DNA from: Acidiferrum sp963764675 | Lineage (GTDB): Bacteria; Acidobacteriota; Terriglobia; Acidiferrales; UBA7541 | Direction of reading: 5' to 3' | NCBI GenBank assembly: GCA_963764675.1 | Contig: CAVXTQ010000008.1 | Span: forward strand, 402,756-466,755 | DNA: 64,000 bases | Shown here: positions 9,026-18,641 of the stretch, one piece after another | Layout: each line of letters starts with the position of its first letter | How positions within the stretch are numbered: position 1 is the first letter of the stretch | The notes under the pieces: model-generated | Databases searched by the model: none | Seen by the model: only the letters and a program-made list of their open reading frames with translations | Told to the model about the DNA's origin: nothing | Program-made: the position numbers and the translations under genes

Positions 9026-10573
9026 ATGCACTCTTCTATCGTCACCAAGCCAACGTCCCGGCGCCTGTGGCAGAGGCCCATGGCGTGGTTGATCCTCGCG
9101 AGCTTTGCCTTCCTTTACCTCCAGCTCTTCGTACCTCCGTTTACGCCCATTTGGACGGGTGGAGACGAGATCATTTTCCTCGCAGACGCCTCGAGAATGC
9201 TCGACGGACAAGTGCTCTACCGCGACTTTACGCAGATGACCTTCCCGGCTACCGACGTTCTCTACTTTGCGGCGTTCAAGGTCTTTGGCGCGCGCATGTG
9301 GATTCCCAACCTCATGCTTCTGCTCTTGGGAGTGAGCTTAACTTGCGTCGCATACTTCCTAGCGGACCGCATCAAGCTCGGCAAAGCCACGTTTCTTCCG
9401 CCGCTGCTCTTCCTCACGCTCGTGTATCGAGACCGGCTTGACGCGACTCACCATTGGTACAGCGTACTTGCCACATTGGCCGCGCTGGCGGTGCTCATCG
9501 ATCGACGCACACACCGCCGCATAGCGGTCGCAGGTGCGCTGTGCGGCCTCGCCGCTTGCTTCACGCAGAGTTTGGGTCTGCTGACTCTTCTGGCCTTCAT
9601 GGCCTTCCTGTATTGGGAAGCGAAAAAAACTTCGAACACGGACCGGGTGTGGGTGAAGAAGGAAGCATTGCTGGTCGCCTGTGTTGTTGCCGTCGTTTTG
9701 ATGGGCACCGGTTACTTCATTCGTGCGGCAGGCTTCGACAAATTCATCGATTCCACGATCGTTTTCAGTCTCCGCTACTACCCGAGTTTTCAAGGCGCAA
9801 ACACTTGGCAAGGCTACATGATCGGTTTGCCGGAATTCCTGCACTGGCAAAAGGCGCCAAGCCTCCTGGGGTTCTTGTCGATCCACGCCCTGCTTCCCCT
9901 TGCCTATATTCTGTTTTTTGTTCGATACCATCGTGATTCTCGCAAGTCGCCTGGCGAATTGTGGGACCCGCTGATGCTGATCAATCTCGTGGGTTTGTCT
10001 TCGCTGATAAGCGTGGCTGCCGCCCCCACCTGGGCCAGGCTGTACTACGTTTCTCTGCCCGCTCTGATCTTGTTCACGTGGATGCTTGAGTCCGAAGGAC
10101 GAGTTGGCCGATTCTTGTGCAACGCGCTGTACGCAATCGCGGCAACGCTCATGATCGCCCTGCCAGTTGCCAAACAACTTCATCAGCGCACGTATCTGGA
10201 TCTGCCCACGGGCCGAACCGCTTTCCTCAATCAAGACGCGTACGCCCGCTATCGCTGGGCAGCGTCCGAGACCCGGCCCGGGGACTTCTTCTTCGGCGGC
10301 TTGTTCCCGGATTTCTATTTCCTATTGAACCTGCGAAATCCTGGTCCCGTCCCCTTCATCACACCTTACGAATACACGCGCCCCGAAGAAGTGCAAGAGC
10401 TTCTGACCGGACTGGAAACAAAGCAGGTCAAGATTGTTCTGTGGACTTCGGCCCTCGACTTGCCCACGAATCCGCAGGGTGATCATTTGGGGCCGTTGCG
10501 CATTTACATCCGAAATCACTATCACCTCACGCGCAGTTTTCCGGAGTACGAAGTGTGGTCCCGCAATGATTGA
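9026..10573 (+). CDS. Polytopic membrane protein, GT-C (GT39-like) glycosyltransferase type
   Basis: A 515-residue protein with many hydrophobic segments. After the first membrane helix it has GGDEIIFLADASRMLDG and VLYRDFTQM. The acidic first loop and YRDF pattern match ArnT/PMT-like GT-C glycosyltransferases, which use polyprenyl-phosphate sugars at the periplasmic face. The C-terminal about 130 residues form a soluble domain (PGDFFFGGLFPDFYFLL). It lies 15 bases after the acyltransferase gene and likely works on the same glycan. The general type is well supported; donor and acceptor are unknown. Confidence 0.7.
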   Translation: MHSSIVTKPTSRRLWQRPMAWLILASFAFLYLQLFVPPFTPIWTGGDEIIFLADASRMLDGQVLYRDFTQMTFPATDVLYFAAFKVFGARMWIPNLMLLLLGVSLTCVAYFLADRIKLGKATFLPPLLFLTLVYRDRLDATHHWYSVLATLAALAVLIDRRTHRRIAVAGALCGLAACFTQSLGLLTLLAFMAFLYWEAKKTSNTDRVWVKKEALLVACVVAVVLMGTGYFIRAAGFDKFIDSTIVFSLRYYPSFQGANTWQGYMIGLPEFLHWQKAPSLLGFLSIHALLPLAYILFFVRYHRDSRKSPGELWDPLMLINLVGLSSLISVAAAPTWARLYYVSLPALILFTWMLESEGRVGRFLCNALYAIAATLMIALPVAKQLHQRTYLDLPTGRTAFLNQDAYARYRWAASETRPGDFFFGGLFPDFYFLLNLRNPGPVPFITPYEYTRPEEVQELLTGLETKQVKIVLWTSALDLPTNPQGDHLGPLRIYIRNHYHLTRSFPEYEVWSRND

Positions 10574-10788
10574 CCTTTCCCAGATGACTCGCTGACAACC
10601 CTACGCAATTCCGTGAGATCCCGTGCACAAACGTGACCCTCATTTGACCTCAGCGTTACAAGCGTCTTCGTCAAGGCCGTTACCATCAATTGTCCGGTTT
10701 GCGGTAGGGGACATTCCTCCTCTGACAGGAGCCGGCGCAGGGCGGTACTTATCCAGGCGGCCCGCCAAGACTTACGACGATTGAGGCC

Positions 10789-11820
10789 ATGATGTTGCGA
10801 AGAAGTATTTGGGCGGCGGTGTTCCTGGTTGCAAGTGGAATCAGTTTGTCTGCCCAGTCGTCAACGCCCATCCTTTCCGGAGGCGTGCAGTACCTGAGCA
10901 CGACGGAGGGAAAAGCGACTGTCTTCCAGCCCATCATCTCTCCAGTCGTTGCCGTTCCCCTCGGCGACCGTTGGCTCATCGAATCCCGCGGCACATTTGA
11001 CGAGGTCATTTTTCGCGAGGACGGCGCCTCCGGCCCCTACCACGCGCTCACGTTTTCCAGCGTCGACTATCTCCAGTTGGACTTCGTCGCAAATTCGCAT
11101 ATGACGGTCACCGTGGGCGAATTCCTCACGCCTTTCAACATCTACAACGAGCGGCTGGCCCCCGTCTGGATCCACAATCTTGCCGACGCCCCGCTCATCG
11201 CCGGCATCGGCACGCGCACATCGGCGTCCAGTGACGGCGCCATGCTGAGGGGCGTAGCGGTCTCGAAGAAAGATTGGGAGCTGAACTATACCGCGTACTT
11301 TTCTGCTCTCGTCAATGCCCGCCAGTTTGGAGCGGGCAGATCGGCCGGCGGGCGCGTGGGCGTGTTCGTCCCGCGCACCCGTCTCGAAGTGGGAATGTCG
11401 TATCAGCGATTCCTGCAGAATCAGCATTTGAATTCGTGGGGCACATATCTCGTTTGGCAGCCGTACGCCGGGCCGCTCGAACTGAGAGCCGAATACGCGC
11501 ACAGCCTCGGCGGCCAGGGCTACTGGGTGGAGGGGGCCTATCGCTTCTCGCGATTCCGCGGGTCAACGAACTGGCTGGGACGTCTCCAGGCCGTCGGCCG
11601 CATGCAACAGTTTTATCTCGGTACGCCAGCGCCCGACGACGCCAATCCCGGCGCCGACACGCAGAAAGTTGATTTCGGTTTGAACTACTTCCTTCCTCAC
11701 AACCTCCGCGTGAACGCCAGCTACGGCCGGCAGTTCAGCGCTCTGGGCAACGCCAACATCTGGAATGTGCAGGTCACCTATAGATTCCTGTTTCCGCTTA
11801 TCCCCGGGGAGTCCAAGTGA
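10789..11820 (+). CDS. Outer-membrane beta-barrel protein, unknown function
   Basis: A 343-residue protein with a signal peptide (SIWAAVFLVASGISLSAQ). The rest alternates polar and aromatic residues in amphipathic strands and ends near VQVTYRFLF, which is barrel-like. No known family is certain; it resembles uncharacterised acidobacterial porin-like proteins. Its stop overlaps the GTG start of a small cytochrome c gene (GTGA), so the two products are made together. This may mean a barrel that supports electron transfer, but the barrel has no haem motif itself. The 215 bases upstream hold no gene that I can see. Confidence 0.65.
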   Translation: MMLRRSIWAAVFLVASGISLSAQSSTPILSGGVQYLSTTEGKATVFQPIISPVVAVPLGDRWLIESRGTFDEVIFREDGASGPYHALTFSSVDYLQLDFVANSHMTVTVGEFLTPFNIYNERLAPVWIHNLADAPLIAGIGTRTSASSDGAMLRGVAVSKKDWELNYTAYFSALVNARQFGAGRSAGGRVGVFVPRTRLEVGMSYQRFLQNQHLNSWGTYLVWQPYAGPLELRAEYAHSLGGQGYWVEGAYRFSRFRGSTNWLGRLQAVGRMQQFYLGTPAPDDANPGADTQKVDFGLNYFLPHNLRVNASYGRQFSALGNANIWNVQVTYRFLFPLIPGESK

Positions 11821-12119
11821 GTCCACCGTTTGCAGCACGCGTCGCCGTCGTGATTCTATTCCTCGCCGTGCTTGGCGCGGCGGCGCAGAACCCCGCTCCA
11901 CGGCAACAACCTGCCAGGTCGAAGCTTCCTCCCGTTCAGGCTGCGACCAACGAAAGCGCCAAAGGCGAAAAGCGTTTCGAGACGCATTGCGGCCGGTGCC
12001 ACGTGCCGCCGGAGGATTTGTCGCCTCGTGAAGCCAAGGCTGTCCTGCGTCAAATGCGAGTGCGGGCAGATTTAAGTGCGGAAGACGAGCGCCTTATCCT
12101 CAAGTATCTGGCGCCGTAA
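11817..12119 (+). CDS. Small exported c-type cytochrome
   Basis: A 100-residue protein starting at a GTG that overlaps the barrel gene stop. The signal peptide ends after AVLGAAAQ. One haem site, CGRCH, is followed by VPPEDLSPREAKAVLRQM, whose Met could be the axial ligand, and by a final amphipathic helix (LSAEDERLILKYL). It is periplasmic or extracellular. Size and pattern fit the short monohaem cytochromes of Acidobacteriota. Coupled translation with the barrel suggests a joint function in electron transfer near the outer membrane, which is inference. Confidence 0.82.
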   Translation: MSPPFAARVAVVILFLAVLGAAAQNPAPRQQPARSKLPPVQAATNESAKGEKRFETHCGRCHVPPEDLSPREAKAVLRQMRVRADLSAEDERLILKYLAP

Positions 12120-12147
12120 CCGGTAGACCGCTAGAATCCACACGGCA

Positions 12148-13344
12148 ATGCCGTCGAAACCAATTTCCGTAACGCTCAGCCTTGGAAACGGGCCGTACCA
12201 AAAAACTCTTCCAGAAGCCCTCTTGCTGTCCGGAATGCTGCGCCGCGTCTTGCGTTTCGGGCCAGACCTCGAGGTCCTCGAACCGAACGGCACCGGCTTT
12301 CTGAAAATCGTCCAACGTTACGACCTAAACTTCGCCAGGCAAGCGGTTTGGGGACTTTGGACGCGAGCACCGGGCATGAAGCACTCCCGCCTTCCGGTCA
12401 TCGCGAGCGCTTGGATTGCCGATCGCCAGGCCCGCAAATGGGCCGCATCGGGCAATGTGTTTCACGGCTGGACCGCCACCTGCCTCGCCAGTCTGCAAGT
12501 AGCAAAGCAGGCCGGTGCGGCGACGCTCGTCGAGTTTCCAATGCTTCACCCGCGACGCTGGCAGCGCGAGGTGCTCGCGGAGTGCGAGCGTTTTAATGTC
12601 CGCCCGAGGGATTGCCCGTCCGTGCTCCCCGAGCGCCTAATACTGCGCATGGAGCGGGAGTTTGCCGAGTGCGACAAAATTGCGGTTCCTTCCTCGGTGG
12701 CATGCCGCAGCTTCGAAGACTCGCCATATGCTGGCAAGGCCGTTGTAGTCCGGCCTGGCATCGATCACCATTTTTTCACGCCGCCGCCGGATTCGCGGCG
12801 ACCATCGTTGTTCCGGGTCTGCTACGTGGGACGCCTGGAGCTTGCCAAGGGTCTGGGTTATTTGCTGCAAGCCTGGAAGAAACTGGCGCTGCCCGATGCG
12901 CAGCTCGTCCTGATCGGCGAGTACCGGACCGAGTTAAACTCCTTGCTCGCAAAGCTGGCCGGCGCCAATGTGCGGCTCACCAACGTCTTGCCGCCGCAGG
13001 AAGTTGCTCGGTGGTATCGCGAATCCAGCGTCTTCGTCTTTCCTTCCGTAAATGAAGGCTTCGGAATGGTCCTGCTGGAGGCGATGGCTTCCGGACTTGC
13101 CGTGATCGCAACGGAAAGAACGGGCGCTGACGATTGCGTGATCCACGGCAAAGACGGCTTCATCGTCCCCGCTAGAAATGTAGACGCTCTAGCCGACGCC
13201 ATCCTGTGGTGTTATCGGCATCCGGAAGAAACCAGATCGATCAGCAAAGCGGCGCGCGCCAAGGTCGCAGCGCAATTTACCCTTGAGCACTACAATCGCC
13301 GCATCATCCATCTCTATCAGTCGATGGTTAGCGCGGCGGACTAA
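12148..13344 (+). CDS. Glycosyltransferase family 4
   Basis: A 398-residue GT-B enzyme. The C-terminal half has the GT4 signatures: VGRLELAKGLGYLLQAW at the start of the nucleotide-sugar domain, and VFPSVNEGFGMVLLEAMASG with the E-x7-E motif. VIATERTGADDCVIHGKDG follows. The N-terminal half is the acceptor domain with no membrane helix, so it is cytoplasmic or membrane-associated. It lies 28 bases after the small cytochrome on the same strand. It most likely adds a sugar to a lipid-linked or secreted glycan. The specific sugar cannot be read. Confidence 0.88.
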   Translation: MPSKPISVTLSLGNGPYQKTLPEALLLSGMLRRVLRFGPDLEVLEPNGTGFLKIVQRYDLNFARQAVWGLWTRAPGMKHSRLPVIASAWIADRQARKWAASGNVFHGWTATCLASLQVAKQAGAATLVEFPMLHPRRWQREVLAECERFNVRPRDCPSVLPERLILRMEREFAECDKIAVPSSVACRSFEDSPYAGKAVVVRPGIDHHFFTPPPDSRRPSLFRVCYVGRLELAKGLGYLLQAWKKLALPDAQLVLIGEYRTELNSLLAKLAGANVRLTNVLPPQEVARWYRESSVFVFPSVNEGFGMVLLEAMASGLAVIATERTGADDCVIHGKDGFIVPARNVDALADAILWCYRHPEETRSISKAARAKVAAQFTLEHYNRRIIHLYQSMVSAAD

Positions 13345-13373
13345 CTTCACTTCCGAAAGATCGTCAGCCGCTC

Positions 13374-15158
13374 TCACCGATTATCAATTCTTGCGCGATA
13401 CAACGCCGGTAACCCGATCCCTCTTCCGCAATCGCTGGCAAAGATGACCGCTTTCGAATCCAATTCCCATGCGGGCGAAGAGCTGTTGCAGTTTCCTCCC
13501 GTTAGCGCCTCTTCTTTTCCGCTAACAACGTTTCGGACCCAAATCTGCTTCGGCCCAGCCCGCGCAGTCTCAAACGCAATCCATTTTCCGTCCGGCGACA
13601 CGGCAGAATCCGTGGGCCCGGATGAATCGGGCAAGAGCCCCGGCGTCACCGTCCGCGTCATCGGGTCAAACACCATCGTGGTCGAGGTTCCGTGCGCTAC
13701 CAGTTCGAAATAGATCGGTCCATCCGCCGTCGGTGCAACCGGATGGAATGCGTGCCCCTCAAACGCAAGCTCCTCGATTTTACCATCGTGCAGCCAGCGC
13801 AGGATGTACCGATCGTCCCCGATAGACTGGTAGAAGAGTCCCGCCGTCGACACCGCAGGCGAAGAGGAAAAGATCGCGTTCTTTTCCACGGCAATCCGCT
13901 CGAACCTCTGCCCAGGCTCTGCCGCATAGCTCACGGCGTGCCGCCGTGCATCCGCGCCGGCAAGCAGCGCCGCAACAACGACTGCCACGACCACGAGCCT
14001 CGGACTAAGCGAACGCAAGTAGTGGCGCCCGACCACAAAAAAGACAGCGAGCAAAACCCACAATTTCGGGAAAGCCGCACTCCACCCAGGCCGCATCGGA
14101 AAACACAACGCAAAGAACGCGGCCACTAGGAAAATTCTCTCGGCAACCTCCGCGTCAGCCAGCAGCAAGCTGACCGGCAGCAACAGCAGAATGAACGTAT
14201 ACGAAGCCGTGTTCGCGGACAGCAGCAGAATAGCGATCAGAAACCACGCGAAATCGCGCCGCTCAAATCCCGCTCGCTCTCCCAACAACCCAAGCAACGT
14301 GGCTGCGAGGATCAGTAATCCAACAAACGGCCGCAGAAAGAAGAACACCACTGGAGCATTCCACAGCGGGTGCGGATTTAATTCCGGCTCCAGGACAAAC
14401 AGCCGCCGCAACAGCGTTGCCATCGTCCCGTTGCCGCTGTTGTATGGATCGATGATCTCGCCTTCCAGCGCCCGCGGCAGTATCTGTGTCGCGTAGAAAT
14501 GTACGTCCTGCCAACCGAACACCGCGATGGCCACCGCGACTCCGCAAGCCGCCGCCACCACAAATCCTGCCACCGCCCTCCAGTTTTTCTTCACCGCAAA
14601 GTACAACAACAGAGGTCCGCCATACAATTTCAGCGCGAACGCCAGCCCGGAAATAAAACCACTCGCCGCCGCCTTCCCTTTATCCAGGGAGTGGAACGCC
14701 AGCGTCAGCAAGAACAGCAGAAACACGTAGTACTGCCCGTACAAGAAATTGCCGTACAGCGAGCCAAATCCTGAGAACGTCAGTAACACCATCTGTTCCG
14801 TGCGAAATCCCGTCACCCGCGCAAGCAGCCACACGGTTAGCCCTAGAAAGGCGAAATTGATCGCCAGCCAGATCCGTTTCGCCGTCTGTGGTGCAAACGA
14901 CGCCAGTCCCACCAGCGGCAGCGCCGTCAGTGGCGTTTGTGGCTGATACCCTCCCAGCTGCCGCTCGATCCCCGCGTAGTTCATCCGTCGTTGGAACCAT
15001 GTCCAGTCGTAATACTCGCGTACTGGAAGTCCTCTGCGCATCAACACAGCTGCCGTGTAGTAATTGGGAAAGTCGGTTTCCGCGCGCCGCCAACCGGAGC
15101 GAAACGCCGTCGCCAAGAAGAAAACGATCGCCGCGATTGCCGCCAAACGAGTGATCAT
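13374..15158 (-). CDS. GT87/DUF2029-like membrane protein fused to a TolB-like beta-propeller
   Basis: A 594-residue protein. Residues about 1-400 contain about ten hydrophobic segments and the DUF2029/GT87 features ETDFPNYYTAAVLMRRG and FALKLYGGPLLLY, as in polyprenyl-phosphate-mannose-dependent mannosyltransferases. Residues about 400-594 are a soluble, WD40/PD40-like part with repeats such as SAVSPDGKWIAFETARAGPK and SSPAWELDSKAVIFASD, typical of TolB-type propellers. The soluble part should be periplasmic. It is convergent with the GT4 gene. The propeller seems short (two to three blades visible), so it may be incomplete or may pair with another protein. Confidence 0.75.
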   Translation of the reverse strand: MITRLAAIAAIVFFLATAFRSGWRRAETDFPNYYTAAVLMRRGLPVREYYDWTWFQRRMNYAGIERQLGGYQPQTPLTALPLVGLASFAPQTAKRIWLAINFAFLGLTVWLLARVTGFRTEQMVLLTFSGFGSLYGNFLYGQYYVFLLFLLTLAFHSLDKGKAAASGFISGLAFALKLYGGPLLLYFAVKKNWRAVAGFVVAAACGVAVAIAVFGWQDVHFYATQILPRALEGEIIDPYNSGNGTMATLLRRLFVLEPELNPHPLWNAPVVFFFLRPFVGLLILAATLLGLLGERAGFERRDFAWFLIAILLLSANTASYTFILLLLPVSLLLADAEVAERIFLVAAFFALCFPMRPGWSAAFPKLWVLLAVFFVVGRHYLRSLSPRLVVVAVVVAALLAGADARRHAVSYAAEPGQRFERIAVEKNAIFSSSPAVSTAGLFYQSIGDDRYILRWLHDGKIEELAFEGHAFHPVAPTADGPIYFELVAHGTSTTMVFDPMTRTVTPGLLPDSSGPTDSAVSPDGKWIAFETARAGPKQIWVRNVVSGKEEALTGGNCNSSSPAWELDSKAVIFASDCGRGIGLPALYRARIDNR

Positions 15159-15425
15159 GGAGGCCGCGCCGCCCGCAGCGCGTTCAGTTCTGCGTCAGAC
15201 GCGGCAGCTCAAAGTATCGGCGCATTCGCGGTGTTTTGTCACCAAAACGTCAAGAACTGGTCACGATGACAACCGGGCCAATTCTCCACCGCGCCGCGAA
15301 ATGATTGGGTTATTCTGCTGTCTTGAAGCGTGAAAACTCGAAAAGACGACCTGAGCAGGGAACAGCGTGACTGGAAATCAATCCCGGACCGCACAGAACT
15401 GAAGACCGCCAACCCCTGACTTATT

Positions 15426-18400
15426 TCAATCCGCCGGCTCGGTCACCACCTCCGCGTGCGTCCTGCGGCTCGGAACCAAGCCCTTCACCAGCACATACAA
15501 AACCGGAATAAATAGCAGGTTCAGCGTAGTCGCCGCGATCATTCCTCCAAACACCGTAGTCCCCACGGAAACGCGCCCCGCGCGTCCCGCGCCTTGCGCC
15601 ACCACCAGCGGCACGACACCCAAAATAAACGCCAGCGAGGTCATCAGGATCGGCCGCAACCGAATCCGCGCCGCTTCCACCGCCGCCTCGACGACCGAGA
15701 GCCCCTGCTCGCGCAACTGCTCCGCAAATTCCACGATCAGAATTGCGTTCTTGCTGGAGAGACCTATCAGCATCACCAAACCGATCTGGCAGTACACATC
15801 GTTCTGCAATCCGCGCAGCGCCTGCGCGCCGATCGCACCCAGCAGCGCCACCGGCACCGCCAGCAGCACGATAAATGGCAGCACGAAGCTTTCGTACTGC
15901 GCCGCCAGCGTTAAATACACCACCACCAACCCCAAGCCAAACAGCAGCGCTGCCTTCCCGCCCGACTCCAATTCCTCCAGCGACAGCCCGCTCCACTCAA
16001 ACGTCATTCCATTCGGCAGTGCTTTCTTCGCCAGCGCTTCCATATCGGCGATGCCTTGGCCCGAGCTTCGCCCCGGCGCGGCATTGCCGTTGATTTCCGC
16101 CGACCGGAACAAGTTGTAATGCACGATCACCTGAGGGTTGGCCGTTTGCTCGACCGTGACTAGGTTATCCAGCGGAATCATCTTGCCGGTGTCGGAGCGC
16201 AGGTAATACTGCCGAATATCCTTTGCCTGGGCACGAAACTGGCTGTCCGCCTGCACGTACACCCGATACGCTCGATTGTTGAAGTCGAAATCATTCACGT
16301 ACACCGAGCCCATATACACTTGCAGTGCGTCCGTAATCTGCGTAAAGGGAACCTGCAAGCTCTTCGCTTTTTCGCGGTCGATGTGCACCAGATATTGCGG
16401 ATCGTTGGCGGTGAAGCTGGTGAAGAGTCCTGTCAGCTCCTTGCTCGTATTTCCTTGAGCGACCAGCTGATTCGCCGCATTCGCGATCGCCTGCAACGAA
16501 TTGCGCCCCAGGTCTTCCAGCTCAAACTGGAATCCGCCGAACTGCCCGAGCCCCATCACCGCCGGCGGATTGAACGGCACCACGATCGCCCCGGGTATGC
16601 CAAACAGCGGCCCTCGCAACTTCTGAATGATCGCCCCCGCCGTGTGCGCATCACCCTTGCGCTGCTCGAAGGGCTTCAAGTTGGCGTAAATGATGGCGCG
16701 GTTCGGCGCGTTTCCTGCTTGACTGAAGCCCGCCACCGTAAACGCCCCGTCGATCTCCGGGACGTGCGACAGAGTTTCTTCCACCTTCGCGCAAATGTCG
16801 CGCGTGTACGTCAGCGAAGCTCCCTGCGGCGCCTGCACGATAAAAATTATGTAACCCTGGTCGTCTTCTGGAATGAACCCCCGCGGAACAAGCTGGTAGA
16901 CCCAATACGTCGCACCCAGCACCGCGAGAAAGAGCAGCAGCGTCGCGAACCGCCACCCGATGACAACAAGCACCGTATTCCGGTAAATATTCGTCCCGGC
17001 TTCGACAACCCGGTTGAAGCCGCGGAAGAACCACCCTTGCGCCCGCTCGCGATGGCGCCCCAGGAAAATCGCCGACAGCGCCGGCGTCAGCGTGAGCGCG
17101 TTAAACGCCGAAATCGAAACGGAAAACGCAATCGTCAGCGCAAACTGCCGGAACAAAATCCCCGTCGTCCCAGGAAACAGCGCCACCGGTACGAATACCG
17201 CCACCAGCACCAGCGACGTGGCAATCACCGCTCCGGCCACTTCCTTCATTGCCACCGACGCCGCGTTATGCGGTTCGGTGATGCCTTCGGTGATATGCCG
17301 CTCCACGTTTTCGATCACCACGATGGCGTCGTCCACCACCAAGCCCGTCGCGAGCGTGATTCCGAACAACGTCAACGTGTTGATCGAAAATCCGAACGCC
17401 TTCACGAAAACAAACGTCCCGATCAGCGACACCGGAATGGTAATCGCGGGTATGAGCGTGCTGCGCCAATCCTGCAAGAACAAATAAATTACGATCACCA
17501 CCAGGCAAACGGCCTGGATCAGGGTCACGATCACGTCCTTGATCGACTCGCCCACCACCGTCGTGGTGTCGAACGCCACCGCATACTTCAATCCCGGCGG
17601 AAAGTTCTTCGACAGCCGCAATAGCTCTGCCTTCGCGGCTTTGTCCACATCCAACGCATTGGCTCCCGGCAGTTGCGTTACTGCAAGCCCCACCGCGTCG
17701 TGCCCGTTGAAGCGCAGCAGCGATGCATAATTTTCCGCGCCCAGCTCCGAATGCCCGACGTCTTTCAACCGCACCAGCGTGCCGTCGGTCCCCGATTTCA
17801 ACACAATGTTGTCGAATTCTGTTGTTTCCGTCAGCCGCCCGATCGCCCGGACGCTGATCTGATAAGACTGCGCATCGTTCGACGGCGGTTCGCCAACCTC
17901 GCCCGCCGCGACCTGTACGTTCTGCTCGTTCAGCGCATTCAAGACGCCCGTGGCCGTCAAACCTCGTTCCGCCATCCGCGCGGGATCGAGCCACAACCGC
18001 ATCGCGTACTTGCGCTCGCCGAAGATAATCGCATCACCCACGCCGGGAACGCGCTTGATCGCATCCTTCACATAGATGTCGAGATAGTTGCTCAGGAACA
18101 AGCTGTCGTACTGTCCGCCATCGGTATACACTCCGGCGCCGAAAACGAATCCTCCGATCTGCTTGGTGATGATCACGCCGGTGTTCTTGACGGTGTTGGG
18201 CAGCCGCCCTAGCGCCTGGTTCACGCGGTTCTGCACGTCCACCGCTGCCAGATCGACGTTGCGCGTCACGTCGAACGTCACCGTGACCTGGCTCGTTCCA
18301 TCGTTTCCGCTGTTCGACGTGATGTACTTCATGCCCTGCACGCCGTTGATCGCCTGTTCCAGCGGAATCGTCACCGCGGACTCCACCGTCTGCGCGTTCG

Positions 18401-18557
18401 CCCCGATATAGGCGCTGCTCACGATGACTTGTGGAGGAGATAGATCCGGAAATTGCGCGATCGGCAGCGACGGAATCGAGATCGCCCCGCCGAGAATAAT
18501 CAGCAGTGCGCACACCGTCGCAAACACCGGTCGCCGTATGAAGAAATCAACAAACAA
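15426..18557 (-). CDS. RND multidrug efflux permease, HAE1 (AcrB/MexB) family
   Basis: A 1043-residue protein, full length for the family. The N-terminus (FFIRRPVFATVCALLIILGG) and 12-helix layout with two large periplasmic loops are typical. The proton relay residues are present: the Asp pair in LATGLVVDDAIVVIENV (TM4) and the Lys in GLSSKNAILIVEFAEQL (TM10). As a trimer it pumps drugs, detergents or metabolites out, using the proton gradient. The adaptor gene lies 84 bases upstream on the same strand. No TolC-like outer-membrane gene follows, so the outer channel must be encoded elsewhere. Confidence 0.95.
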   Translation of the reverse strand: MFVDFFIRRPVFATVCALLIILGGAISIPSLPIAQFPDLSPPQVIVSSAYIGANAQTVESAVTIPLEQAINGVQGMKYITSNSGNDGTSQVTVTFDVTRNVDLAAVDVQNRVNQALGRLPNTVKNTGVIITKQIGGFVFGAGVYTDGGQYDSLFLSNYLDIYVKDAIKRVPGVGDAIIFGERKYAMRLWLDPARMAERGLTATGVLNALNEQNVQVAAGEVGEPPSNDAQSYQISVRAIGRLTETTEFDNIVLKSGTDGTLVRLKDVGHSELGAENYASLLRFNGHDAVGLAVTQLPGANALDVDKAAKAELLRLSKNFPPGLKYAVAFDTTTVVGESIKDVIVTLIQAVCLVVIVIYLFLQDWRSTLIPAITIPVSLIGTFVFVKAFGFSINTLTLFGITLATGLVVDDAIVVIENVERHITEGITEPHNAASVAMKEVAGAVIATSLVLVAVFVPVALFPGTTGILFRQFALTIAFSVSISAFNALTLTPALSAIFLGRHRERAQGWFFRGFNRVVEAGTNIYRNTVLVVIGWRFATLLLFLAVLGATYWVYQLVPRGFIPEDDQGYIIFIVQAPQGASLTYTRDICAKVEETLSHVPEIDGAFTVAGFSQAGNAPNRAIIYANLKPFEQRKGDAHTAGAIIQKLRGPLFGIPGAIVVPFNPPAVMGLGQFGGFQFELEDLGRNSLQAIANAANQLVAQGNTSKELTGLFTSFTANDPQYLVHIDREKAKSLQVPFTQITDALQVYMGSVYVNDFDFNNRAYRVYVQADSQFRAQAKDIRQYYLRSDTGKMIPLDNLVTVEQTANPQVIVHYNLFRSAEINGNAAPGRSSGQGIADMEALAKKALPNGMTFEWSGLSLEELESGGKAALLFGLGLVVVYLTLAAQYESFVLPFIVLLAVPVALLGAIGAQALRGLQNDVYCQIGLVMLIGLSSKNAILIVEFAEQLREQGLSVVEAAVEAARIRLRPILMTSLAFILGVVPLVVAQGAGRAGRVSVGTTVFGGMIAATTLNLLFIPVLYVLVKGLVPSRRTHAEVVTEPAD

Positions 18558-18570
18558 GAGATCACCCTTT

Positions 18571-18593
18571 GGAGTGCGGCGGCTCGCCGTCGA
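18571..18593 (-). repeat. Hairpin repeat in the RND adaptor-permease gap
   Basis: Read on the minus strand this is an imperfect copy of a recurring unit: a GC-rich arm, a GA loop, the arm GCCGCCGC and then ACTCC. Better copies lie at 19928-19945 and 37972-37989. It sits between two co-transcribed genes, so it could act on mRNA stability or simply be a mobile REP-like element. Confidence 0.5.
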
Positions 18594-18641
18594 CTTTTCG
18601 GTTTACAGCTCCAAGCAGAATCCAAACGATGCGCCGCGGCG

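Noticed and set aside
9359..10234. 291-codon minus-strand frame inside the GT-C-like gene
   Set aside because: Gln/Arg-rich shadow; the plus-strand protein has clear membrane helices.
16320..17624. 434-codon open frame opposite the RND permease
   Set aside because: Arg/His/Gln-rich shadow of a strongly conserved gene on the other strand; no domain or ribosome site.
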